From: Candidatus Rifleibacteriota bacterium
Lineage (GTDB): Bacteria > Riflebacteria > Ozemobacteria > Ozemobacterales > Ozemobacteraceae
Length of the DNA: 63,468 bases
Assembly: GCA_029565415.1 (NCBI GenBank)
Contig: JAKQOH010000196.1
Coordinates: forward strand, 1-63,468
Direction of reading: 5' to 3'
Positions 53,977 through 61,748 of the stretch are shown here, piece by piece. Made by a program: the position numbers and the translations under genes. The notes below the pieces were generated by a model. The model had not been told where the DNA came from. It saw only the letters and a program-made list of their open reading frames with translations, and made no database searches. Numbering within the stretch: the first letter of the stretch is position 1; every line of letters starts with the position of its first letter.

Positions 53977-55149
53977 ATGAGTGAGACCATCGTTCATCCC
54001 GAGCGGCAGGATAGCCTGGCTTCCCAACAGAAGGGGGCTCAGGACGAACGTTGCGCCGATAAAGTCGCGTTGTTCGCCGGGGGTGTGGCTCACCACCTTA
54101 ATAATATATTGACAGGAATATATGGCGGGCTTTCTCTTGCCTCCTCGTCTCTCGGCCAGCCCGAACTTCTCGCCAGATATCTCGATTCGGTCCAGAAGGC
54201 GGCTGCGAAGGCCCAGGAGCTGACGACCCAGCTCGCCCTGCTCGCCCGGCGCGACAGACCCGTTCTCCGGCCGGTTCCCCCGGAACGGTATCTCCCCGAA
54301 ACCGTCACCCAGGCGGTCGAAGGCGTCGCCGGCGTCCGTCTCGGATTCCGGATCGATGCGGGGCTGCCTTCCATCGGCATCGATATGGTCCAGTTCCAGC
54401 AGGCCTTGCGCCATCTCGTGCGCAATGCCCTCCAGGCGATGCCCCACGGCGGCTCCCTGGACATCTCCGCCGGATTCGTCCGGTCGCCCGATTCGGCCTG
54501 GGGAACACTGGACGAGGCCTCCCGGCACGGGTGGGTCGAAATCTGCCTGCAGGATTCCGGCACGGGTATTCCCCGCGAGCTGATCGAGAGGGTGTTCGAA
54601 CCGCATGTCTCGACCCGCACGCACGGAACCGGTCTCGGCCTGCCCGTCTGTCGTGCCATCATCCACCGCCATGGCGGCCGGATCCGGATCGAGTCCGCCC
54701 CTGAAACGGGAACGCTCGTCCGCATCCTCGTGCCGGCCTGTTCCGCCGATACCGGCTGCCTGCCCATGACGAGCGGCGCCGTCATCGGGAACGTGCTTGT
54801 CGTGTTCGGCGACGTCATCCGTGGCGACATGCTCACCGACCGGCTCGTCCGTCTCGGTCTGAACGTCGTCAAGGTGCGTACCGGCGAAGAAGCGCTCGAG
54901 TGCAGCAGGAGACACCGCGAACAGAATGCGCCGTTTGCGGCGGCGTTCATCGATGAAGCCCTTCTCGAGGGGCCGGCCCGGGAAATGTTCGAGTCCGCGA
55001 TGAGGGCCGTCGATCCGAAGATCAGTCTCCTGACGATCGCCGGAAATCGCGAAACTGCCGGGGAATCCGAGCGCCTGCTCGTATTTCCCGGGGATTTCGG
55101 ACCGATTCAGAAGGCGGTTATCGCCGCCCTGACGCCGATCTCAGACTGA
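53977..55149 (+). CDS. soluble histidine kinase with C-terminal pseudo-receiver
   Basis: 390 aa, no TM segment. Kinase core: H-box GGVAHHLNNILTG (phospho-His H39), N-box VRNALQAMP, G1 QDSGTGIP and G2 GTGLGLPV, all intact. From about residue 270 a receiver-like domain begins. It keeps an Asp at the phosphoacceptor position (D326 in AAFIDEAL), but the paired acidic residues of the first strand are replaced (VLVVFGD) and the conserved Lys near the end is Phe (LLVFPGDF). It is probably a pseudo-receiver. The AT-rich patch 54095-54130 covers the H-box. No N-terminal sensor domain was recognised. Confidence 0.88.
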   Translation: MSETIVHPERQDSLASQQKGAQDERCADKVALFAGGVAHHLNNILTGIYGGLSLASSSLGQPELLARYLDSVQKAAAKAQELTTQLALLARRDRPVLRPVPPERYLPETVTQAVEGVAGVRLGFRIDAGLPSIGIDMVQFQQALRHLVRNALQAMPHGGSLDISAGFVRSPDSAWGTLDEASRHGWVEICLQDSGTGIPRELIERVFEPHVSTRTHGTGLGLPVCRAIIHRHGGRIRIESAPETGTLVRILVPACSADTGCLPMTSGAVIGNVLVVFGDVIRGDMLTDRLVRLGLNVVKVRTGEEALECSRRHREQNAPFAAAFIDEALLEGPAREMFESAMRAVDPKISLLTIAGNRETAGESERLLVFPGDFGPIQKAVIAALTPISD

Positions 55150-55359
55150 CCGCTCGGGCTGGCTTCCCACGAAACAGCCATTGGGCAGCATCGTGCCTTC
55201 CGGGAGTTTTTCCTGTGTGGATTCGCGTTCCCGGATCTTGCAGCGGCACGCGAGAGGGCCGCGGCAGTACAGATTCACCAGAGCATGGCAGGCGAGATCC
55301 TCGGAATGCTGGAACCGATGATAGAAGGAACAACCGCCGGTCAATGCGCACAATGACAT
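55141..55359 (-). CDS. small cysteine-rich protein
   Basis: 72 aa from ATG 55359, eight bases after AGAGG. Cysteines are arranged as CSFYHRFQHSEDLAC, then LVNLYCRG, then ACRCK, ending in LPNGCFV. The pattern C-x-F ... YC-x(5)-C-x-C ... P-x-x-x-x-PNG resembles small Cys-rich proteins, common in Deltaproteobacteria, thought to bind a metal or cluster; that is a recollection, not a search. The 3' end overlaps the histidine kinase stop by 9 bp on the opposite strand. An upstream ATG at 55383 is in frame but lacks a ribosome-binding site. Confidence 0.65.
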   Translation of the reverse strand: MSLCALTGGCSFYHRFQHSEDLACHALVNLYCRGPLACRCKIRERESTQEKLPEGTMLPNGCFVGSQPERSV

Positions 55360-55436
55360 CAATGATACCTCTCGATAACGCATTTTGCTGTTTTTCGTGG
55401 GAATCGTTCGCCTGTGTTGCGATGGATTCCATAACA

Positions 55437-55466
55437 AGTATACCTTGAACTACATCGAAAGGTCGA
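55437..55466 (-). promoter_or_regulatory. candidate promoter of the small Cys-rich gene
   Basis: Minus strand: TCGACC (55461-55466) and TATACT (55437-55442), 18-bp spacer. The -10 is strong, the -35 weak. Leader about 70 nt. The AT-rich stretch 55470-55495 just after the big cyclase gene holds no hairpin I can see. Confidence 0.4.
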
Positions 55467-55495
55467 GAGGGAAAAATCAATTTTGTAAAGAACCC

Positions 55496-58400
55496 TCAAG
55501 ACGCGCGGCAGGCTTGCACGGAACGCGTTTTCCCCTTGATCGGGGGAAGGTCGAGAGCGGTCAGACGGTGGCTCAGCGGATCATCGGCCTGCGCGAGAAG
55601 GTTCTGAAGTCCTGCCTCCAGGACGATGCCTCCAAAGGCCCCATCGGCCGTGGGGCGGATCACGCCGGTCCGGTCGAGGCGGATCGCGATGTCGCCGAGC
55701 CGGGAAGCCAGGTTCACGGTGTCGCCGATGACCGTATACTCGAGGCGCACGTCCGGCGTGCCCATGATGCCGGCAAGAACCGGGCCTTCGACGATGCCGA
55801 TCCCGAGGGGAAGACCGAAGCCGGTGTCGGACTGCCGCAGGCGGTCCTGCATGGCAAGAGCCGTGAGCAGTGCTGCACGGGAAGCCTCCGTGCGGCCGCC
55901 TAGCCGGTCGGGGAAGAAGACGGCGAGGATTTTTTCCCCGATGAACTTGTCGATGTCGCCGCCATGATCCCGAACCGCCTGGGACATCGTTTCGAGATAC
56001 CGGTTCAGCCGGGGGATGAGCAGGACCGGATCGGTTCCGGCAAGCTCCCGTTTGAAATTCCCCAGGCCGGCGAACAGGACGACGGCCCGGGTCAGTTCCC
56101 CGCGCCGCGCGGCCTCTTCCCTGCCGGCATCCCGGGCGGCGTTGCGGACGGATTCGGAGACGAACCTGCTCAGAAGCCGGCCTTCTTCCACACCCTGGGC
56201 CATGGCGTTGAAGGCTGCGGCGAGATCGCCGAACTCGCCGCCGCGGTCGACGGGCAGCCGGACCGAGTAGTCCTGCCGCATGATTGCGCCCGATGCCCGC
56301 GACAGGGCGGTCAGGGGCCGGAGGAAGCGGGCGGCGATATGGCGGGCCAGGAGGACCGACAGGAGCAGGGCGAGGAGGAGAAGGAGCCGGTTGTGCTGCC
56401 ACTCGGCTGCGGAAACGGCCTTCTCCCGGCCCGTCAGGTGCCTCGTGAAGAGGAGTTTGTCCGTCATGCGGGCCGGGGAGGTTGTCATGACGAGCTGCTC
56501 GTCAGGCCCCGAACCCACCCGGAGCGCCGGGGAGAGGGCGGTCCGGTTCGCGATCGTCGTGAGGTTCATCAGGACGGGCGGAACGAGGTCGGCGATCCCT
56601 TTTCCCTCGATCTCGCCGTCCTCGTGAGCGTAGGCATAATACGGGGGGGCCGAGAAGAACATCGGCTCGACGCGATCGGAAAAGCAGAGGGGAGTCGAAC
56701 CGGTGCCGGAGCTGCGGAGAGCCTGCGCATCGAGAGAGACGGGTTTGAAGTTCCCTTCGAAGACCCAGCGCAGGTTCCCCTCGTGCCGGAGGGCGATGCG
56801 CAACAGGATGTCGGCGGTGTTGAACAGGGCGATATTCGACAGGTCCGTGTGGGCGACGAGGAAGCGGCTGAGAACGTCGGCAGGGGTCGCGGCGATGAAC
56901 AGTTGCTGCAGTTCTTCGATCCCGGAACCGATGATGAGATCCTTGCCGATATCCCCGGCGCGGCGCCGGCCCGGGAGGTTCGTCGCTGGGGCGAGAGAGG
57001 TCAGGACGCGTGCGGCGGCGAACCGCATCAGGTCGGTCAGGATCTTGATGCTGCCCAGGTTTCTGGCCCCGAGATGGCCGAGGAAGAAGTTGTCGGTGCC
57101 CACGATCATCGGGTTCGAGCAGAGCAGCCCCCAGCGAGCCAGCCGCGCGGATTCGCGCTTGAGGAGTGGGCTGGATGTCTCGTGGCTCGAAGGCCGTCGC
57201 TGCCGTTCGAGAGCGATGAGTTCCTGATGGAACGGCGTGCGGTGGAGAAGCCGGTCGGCGACGCCGACGGCCCAGGCGTGAACGAACTCGCGATGGCGGT
57301 CGGTGGTATCGAGGTGGCTCCGCAGGGCGGTGAGATTGGCGGTGAACTGCCTCAGGCGATGTTCCTCACGGGTCCGTTCGAGCGTCAGGATGGCCAGGAA
57401 GAGCATCGGCAGGATCACGAAGACGAATGCCCCGGTCAGCTGCCGATGGAGTCCGGGCAGACGGAATCCGGCGGCGGCGCGGCGAACGGCGTGGAGGAGG
57501 AAAAGGCCGATGAGAAGCCAGAGAGCGAGGGCGATCCAGTGGAAGGAGAGGCGTGATGGCAGCCGTATCGTCGGAGGAACGGTGCGGCGGGCGGCGACCA
57601 GGCGGAAGGCGCGGTCATACACGACGGAGCCTTCGAGGAGCTCCCAGCCGGGAACGGGCCTGCCTGGCTGACGCAGCGCTTCCCCGAGTCCGGGGTGGGT
57701 CGTGAAGGCCGGGTGGATCCTGCCGGGGATGACGGCATCCGTGGGAAGGACGGCCAGGGCACATCCCCTTCTGGAAAGATACCGTATGATATTGTCGATG
57801 CCTGCGGCGTGGTCGATGGCCTGGGGCGGACAGGTCATGAACAGCGCTCCGGATAGGCGGGGGCCGAAAACGTCGGTGCGTCGGAACGCCGCCTCGACGG
57901 CCCGGGCTCCGGTCGGGCAGGGGCCGGAAGGATCCCGGCCGAGGAGGGGGAACCAGGTGTAGAGGAGCTCCCGCTGCCGGACGGGGAGTTTCAGAAAGGC
58001 GCCGAAGCCCTCTCGGAGAGAGCCCCAGAGGTTTGTCTGGGAGAGCGCATTGCGCATCCATTTCGTGTCGTGGCCGGGACGGGTGGGGTAGGAGAAGCCC
58101 TGGAGATTGCTTCGGAAGAGCTGGTAGACGTCGCCCCAGTCGCGAGGCGGGAGCAGCCGCGAAGTGCCGAAGGTGGTGACGGCGGGAAGGTCAAACTTCT
58201 CCCTGCCGCTGCGGGTGAGAACCACGTGAAGGTCGGGGAGCAGGCGGCGGAGGCTGACGATGCGCTTTTCGATGCGGCGTCTCTGCGAGGGGACGGACGC
58301 ATCGAGAGAGAGGACCGGGGTCAGGTGCTGCTGGATCAGAAGATGGGTGATGGATTGGGGATCGCTCATCTGCTCGGCGAGTTGCAAGTCCTGGCGGAGC

Positions 58401-61400
58401 TGGATGCCGGTCGTCGTGGCGACAGCGAGGCGGGTGGAACGGTCCAGATCCCGTGATGACGCGAAGAGGAGAAACAGCGGGGCCAGCCACAGGAGGAGGC
58501 AGACGACGGCCCAGCCGGGAGAGCGGGAGAAGCCGGTTGCGGTTCCCGTCGCGGGAAGGTCGGGAACGGCGGGGGTGGCCGGCTTCCCGGAGGGCGAGGG
58601 CGTCGGCGCGGATTCCCGGTCAGGGGCGGGGTGAGGTCCCGGGGTGATGGCTGTCGCGACAAGCTCCCAGGCGGGGTCGGCTTCGGCATCCGGGAGCGGC
58701 TCGAAACGGAACGCTTCGCCGGCGGAACGTCGGACCTGGTCGGAGGCGATGACGAGGGTGTGGCGGCCGGCCTTCGATCGCGCCTCGAGATCGGAGGCGT
58801 GCTTGAGAGGTTCACCCAGAACAGTGAAGTCGAGACGGACCTGGGGATCGCCGAGAATGCCCGTCACCACCTCCCCTTGATCAATACCGATGCCTATACT
58901 ATACGTGAATGCGCCCCGTTCCGCCCGTTCGGACTGGAGGCGGCGGTGAGCCTCCATCATCTCGGCTCCCGCGGTCAGGGCCCGCCGGGAGGGAAGATCG
59001 CCATCCCGGGGGAGGAATACGGCCTGGATTGCGTCGCCGATGAACCGGTCGATCGTTCCGCCATGCCGCTGGATGATCGTGGTCATGACGGCGAGGTGGC
59101 GGTTGAGCAGGGCGAAGATCTCGGCGGGCGGGTGGGATTCGCTCATGGTTGTGAAACTGCGGATATCCGTGACGAGGAGGGCGGCAGAGGTGCGGCCGGG
59201 CCGATCACGGTCGTCGAGATTGCCGCGTGAGACGACGTCGAGCACCTGGGAGGAGACGAACCGGCTCATCGCGCGCCGTTCTCGCAGCCATTCGATCATC
59301 CTATCGAGCGTCGTGCCGGCATCCCCCAGCTCGTCGGCACGGTCGAGCGCGACGCGGGTTTCCAGATCGTCCGCCGCCACGCGCTTCAAGGCGGCCGCCA
59401 TCCGTCGCACGGGATCGGCCAGCCAGCGGGAGAGGAGGAGGCCCGCGCCGAAGACGAGCAGAAGGCCGCAGCCGAAGGTCGCGAGGGAACGGATCAGATC
59501 GTCCCACAGCGTGCGTTCGAGGGGGGCGAGCGGGGCGGCCGCGCAAAGGAGGAGGCCGGGCATCGCCCTTCCCTGGAGCTGGACGATTTCGTGGTTCGAG
59601 GTGGACGAGCCGGGAAGGTTGCGCACGGCCATCGACAGTTCGCCGAGCTGTTCCGGTGTCGCGGCGGCGGCTTCCAGGCGGATGCCGTCGGGGGACGGGC
59701 GATAGGCCCCGAAGCCGAGCCCGGGAAAGTCTGCCTGGAGGCGGGCGAGGGACTGCGCGAGGTAGTTCCGGTAAATCCGGTCCTGGGACCAGAGGACGAA
59801 CACGATATACCTGGCGCCGCCGCGGTGATAGATCAGGTCGTGATACCGGAGGGTGTGGCGGTTGCCGAGCCGGTAGATATACCCCGCGTCGGGTGGGCCG
59901 AGGAAGTTGTCGTTTTTCGCGAGGATGCCCAGTTTGCCCATCTCGGCCGCGGAAGAGGAGCGGGTGCGGAGGGCGGGGGTTTCGCGGGCGAGGTCGGGGG
60001 CGATGCGGGAGAGGGTTTCGATCGCGAGAACCTCTTGGTACCAGCGCAGTTGGTGTGCGGTTTCGGGATTGATGGCCGGTGAAACGCGGGAAAGGCTGAA
60101 ACCGCCGTGGCCGAAGGCGAAGATGCCGATCAGCTCCATGCCTGCCGAGGCGCACCGCTCCTCGAAGCGATCGAACAGCCGCTCGCAGGCTGTCGGATCG
60201 CTGACTGCACGGTCGAGAGCCGTGGGAAGGGAGGGATCGTGGACGCCGGCGCGGCACGCCTGGACGAACCGCTGCGTGATTGCCTCGCTTCCGGTGTCGA
60301 TCCGCTCGAGATGTCGCTGAAGGGTGGCTCGGAGCTCATCCCGGCGGTTTACCGACTGGTCGGCCGTGAGCCGCTCCTGGGAGGCGATCAGCAGGGCCGC
60401 GGGGATCGAAGCGATGGCGGCGAGCCAGAGCAGGAGTTCGGTGCGGACCCCGGGGGAGGGGGGAGGGCGGCCGCAGGCGGCACGGGCTGCGAACACGAGG
60501 AGGAGCAGGAGGAGGGCAAGGCTGCCGGAACGGGCGAGGCGGGTGGTGATCGAAGGAGGAACGGCCGGGACGGGCGAGCAGATGATCCCGGCGAGGTGCG
60601 AGAGCGGGGGCAGCGGAAGGGGGAACAGCCGGTGGCCGCCGGTGGTGTGTGGCCGATCGAGAGCGGACAGATCGATTTCCCCGAGGGAGGATCGCGAGGG
60701 GCGGATGCGCAGGTTGCGGCCGAGGGCCCGGAGCGCGCGGGGCACCCCGTTGGTGCGGGCCAGAATTTCGGGGATGAGGAGTCGGCGCCGCGTGCGGCGG
60801 CCGGGCGCGGGTAAATCTATGGCGGAAGGTATATAACGCGGGGAGGGGGAGATCGTGCGCCAGTGGCGAAGAGCGAGTTCGATACCGGTGCGGGCGAAGG
60901 CGTGGCCGAGGGGCCAGAAGAGGAACACGGCGCCGGCGGGTTTGCCGGGCGCATCCGGCAGGGAGTCCCACACGACGAGGCCGGCCTGCCGCTGGAAGGT
61001 GACGTGGAACGCCCTTCCGCGCCAGTTGCGGGTGAAGAGTTCGGGGGGAACCCCTTCGCCGAAGGTGGCCTTGAGGCGGCTCGAACGGGCTTCCCCGGAG
61101 ACGTGGCTGCTCGTTCCGTGGCCTTCGAGGGTGAGTTCCCGCAGCAGGTTGCGGAAGAACACGCGGAAATCCGACCGCAGATGCGTGCCTTCGAGAAGCC
61201 GGAACGCATCGGCAGGAGTGTCGATGGCCCCTTCGGCCGCCCAGGCCTGCAGATGGGCGATTCCCTGGCTGCGCAGACGGGCGACCATGCCGGAAAGGGC
61301 CGCCCCTTCCGCCGGGCGGCGGCCGGGGCCGTTGAGGGCCGCACGGATCCGGCGCATCGACTCTTCGAGCCAGAATTCCGGGGTCGAGCGCTCGCGGAAC

Positions 61401-61576
61401 CGCTCGGCCAGTGTCTCTGCATCGGTGAGCCAGGCTCGGTGCTCGGCCTCGGAGGCGAGACGGTCGATGCCTGCCGACTCCCGATGCAGCAGATACAGGG
61501 GGAAAGCGAGGATCAGAAACGGCAGCAGAGCGGCCATCCAGCCGCTTCCCAGGCGTTTCGATCGATCTTCTTTCAT
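55496..61576 (-). CDS. fused double-headed membrane class III cyclase, TM-C1-TM-C2 plan
   Basis: 2026 aa from ATG 61576. Two homologous halves, each TM, sensor, two TM, second sensor, TM, HAMP and cyclase head (about eight TM in all). Head 1 (about 790-1000) keeps both metal Asp residues, D804 in VTDIRSF and D848 in DRFIGDAIQAVF. It has lost the transition-state pair (K925 for Asn, D929 for Arg), and the purine Lys is R844. Head 2 (about 1820-2020) is the reverse: metal Asp positions are G1837 (FAGLGNF) and E1881 (KFIGEKILAVF), while K1877, T1948, N1955 and R1959 are intact (YTVIGDTVNLASRL). One composite active site is thus possible, C1 supplying metals and C2 the substrate and transition-state residues. 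Probable product cAMP, from the Lys/Thr class IIIb pattern (inference). Membrane topology is predicted by eye. Confidence 0.9.
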   Translation of the reverse strand: MKEDRSKRLGSGWMAALLPFLILAFPLYLLHRESAGIDRLASEAEHRAWLTDAETLAERFRERSTPEFWLEESMRRIRAALNGPGRRPAEGAALSGMVARLRSQGIAHLQAWAAEGAIDTPADAFRLLEGTHLRSDFRVFFRNLLRELTLEGHGTSSHVSGEARSSRLKATFGEGVPPELFTRNWRGRAFHVTFQRQAGLVVWDSLPDAPGKPAGAVFLFWPLGHAFARTGIELALRHWRTISPSPRYIPSAIDLPAPGRRTRRRLLIPEILARTNGVPRALRALGRNLRIRPSRSSLGEIDLSALDRPHTTGGHRLFPLPLPPLSHLAGIICSPVPAVPPSITTRLARSGSLALLLLLLVFAARAACGRPPPSPGVRTELLLWLAAIASIPAALLIASQERLTADQSVNRRDELRATLQRHLERIDTGSEAITQRFVQACRAGVHDPSLPTALDRAVSDPTACERLFDRFEERCASAGMELIGIFAFGHGGFSLSRVSPAINPETAHQLRWYQEVLAIETLSRIAPDLARETPALRTRSSSAAEMGKLGILAKNDNFLGPPDAGYIYRLGNRHTLRYHDLIYHRGGARYIVFVLWSQDRIYRNYLAQSLARLQADFPGLGFGAYRPSPDGIRLEAAAATPEQLGELSMAVRNLPGSSTSNHEIVQLQGRAMPGLLLCAAAPLAPLERTLWDDLIRSLATFGCGLLLVFGAGLLLSRWLADPVRRMAAALKRVAADDLETRVALDRADELGDAGTTLDRMIEWLRERRAMSRFVSSQVLDVVSRGNLDDRDRPGRTSAALLVTDIRSFTTMSESHPPAEIFALLNRHLAVMTTIIQRHGGTIDRFIGDAIQAVFLPRDGDLPSRRALTAGAEMMEAHRRLQSERAERGAFTYSIGIGIDQGEVVTGILGDPQVRLDFTVLGEPLKHASDLEARSKAGRHTLVIASDQVRRSAGEAFRFEPLPDAEADPAWELVATAITPGPHPAPDRESAPTPSPSGKPATPAVPDLPATGTATGFSRSPGWAVVCLLLWLAPLFLLFASSRDLDRSTRLAVATTTGIQLRQDLQLAEQMSDPQSITHLLIQQHLTPVLSLDASVPSQRRRIEKRIVSLRRLLPDLHVVLTRSGREKFDLPAVTTFGTSRLLPPRDWGDVYQLFRSNLQGFSYPTRPGHDTKWMRNALSQTNLWGSLREGFGAFLKLPVRQRELLYTWFPLLGRDPSGPCPTGARAVEAAFRRTDVFGPRLSGALFMTCPPQAIDHAAGIDNIIRYLSRRGCALAVLPTDAVIPGRIHPAFTTHPGLGEALRQPGRPVPGWELLEGSVVYDRAFRLVAARRTVPPTIRLPSRLSFHWIALALWLLIGLFLLHAVRRAAAGFRLPGLHRQLTGAFVFVILPMLFLAILTLERTREEHRLRQFTANLTALRSHLDTTDRHREFVHAWAVGVADRLLHRTPFHQELIALERQRRPSSHETSSPLLKRESARLARWGLLCSNPMIVGTDNFFLGHLGARNLGSIKILTDLMRFAAARVLTSLAPATNLPGRRRAGDIGKDLIIGSGIEELQQLFIAATPADVLSRFLVAHTDLSNIALFNTADILLRIALRHEGNLRWVFEGNFKPVSLDAQALRSSGTGSTPLCFSDRVEPMFFSAPPYYAYAHEDGEIEGKGIADLVPPVLMNLTTIANRTALSPALRVGSGPDEQLVMTTSPARMTDKLLFTRHLTGREKAVSAAEWQHNRLLLLLALLLSVLLARHIAARFLRPLTALSRASGAIMRQDYSVRLPVDRGGEFGDLAAAFNAMAQGVEEGRLLSRFVSESVRNAARDAGREEAARRGELTRAVVLFAGLGNFKRELAGTDPVLLIPRLNRYLETMSQAVRDHGGDIDKFIGEKILAVFFPDRLGGRTEASRAALLTALAMQDRLRQSDTGFGLPLGIGIVEGPVLAGIMGTPDVRLEYTVIGDTVNLASRLGDIAIRLDRTGVIRPTADGAFGGIVLEAGLQNLLAQADDPLSHRLTALDLPPIKGKTRSVQACRAS

Positions 61577-61664
61577 GATGGCTCTCGATGGGATATGGTA
61601 GCCGAGATGCTTCCGGGCGGCAACGGCAGGGATAATATATGAGTAAAAATAGTGAGTTCCGCCC

Positions 61665-61693
61665 TTGACGGGCATGCGGGAAGGCGGTATAAC
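61665..61693 (+). promoter_or_regulatory. sigma70-type promoter of the hyfB-like gene
   Basis: TTGACG (61665-61670) and TATAAC (61688-61693), 17-bp spacer, about 55 bases before the ATG at 61749. It lies in the 172-bp divergent region with the cyclase gene, which also holds an AT-rich element at 61629-61660 but no clear minus-strand promoter. Confidence 0.7.
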
Positions 61694-61748
61694 ATCCCGC
61701 ATTTACAGGCGGCCCCGCGGCTGACCGGCAGAAAAGGCGAATCTCGCT

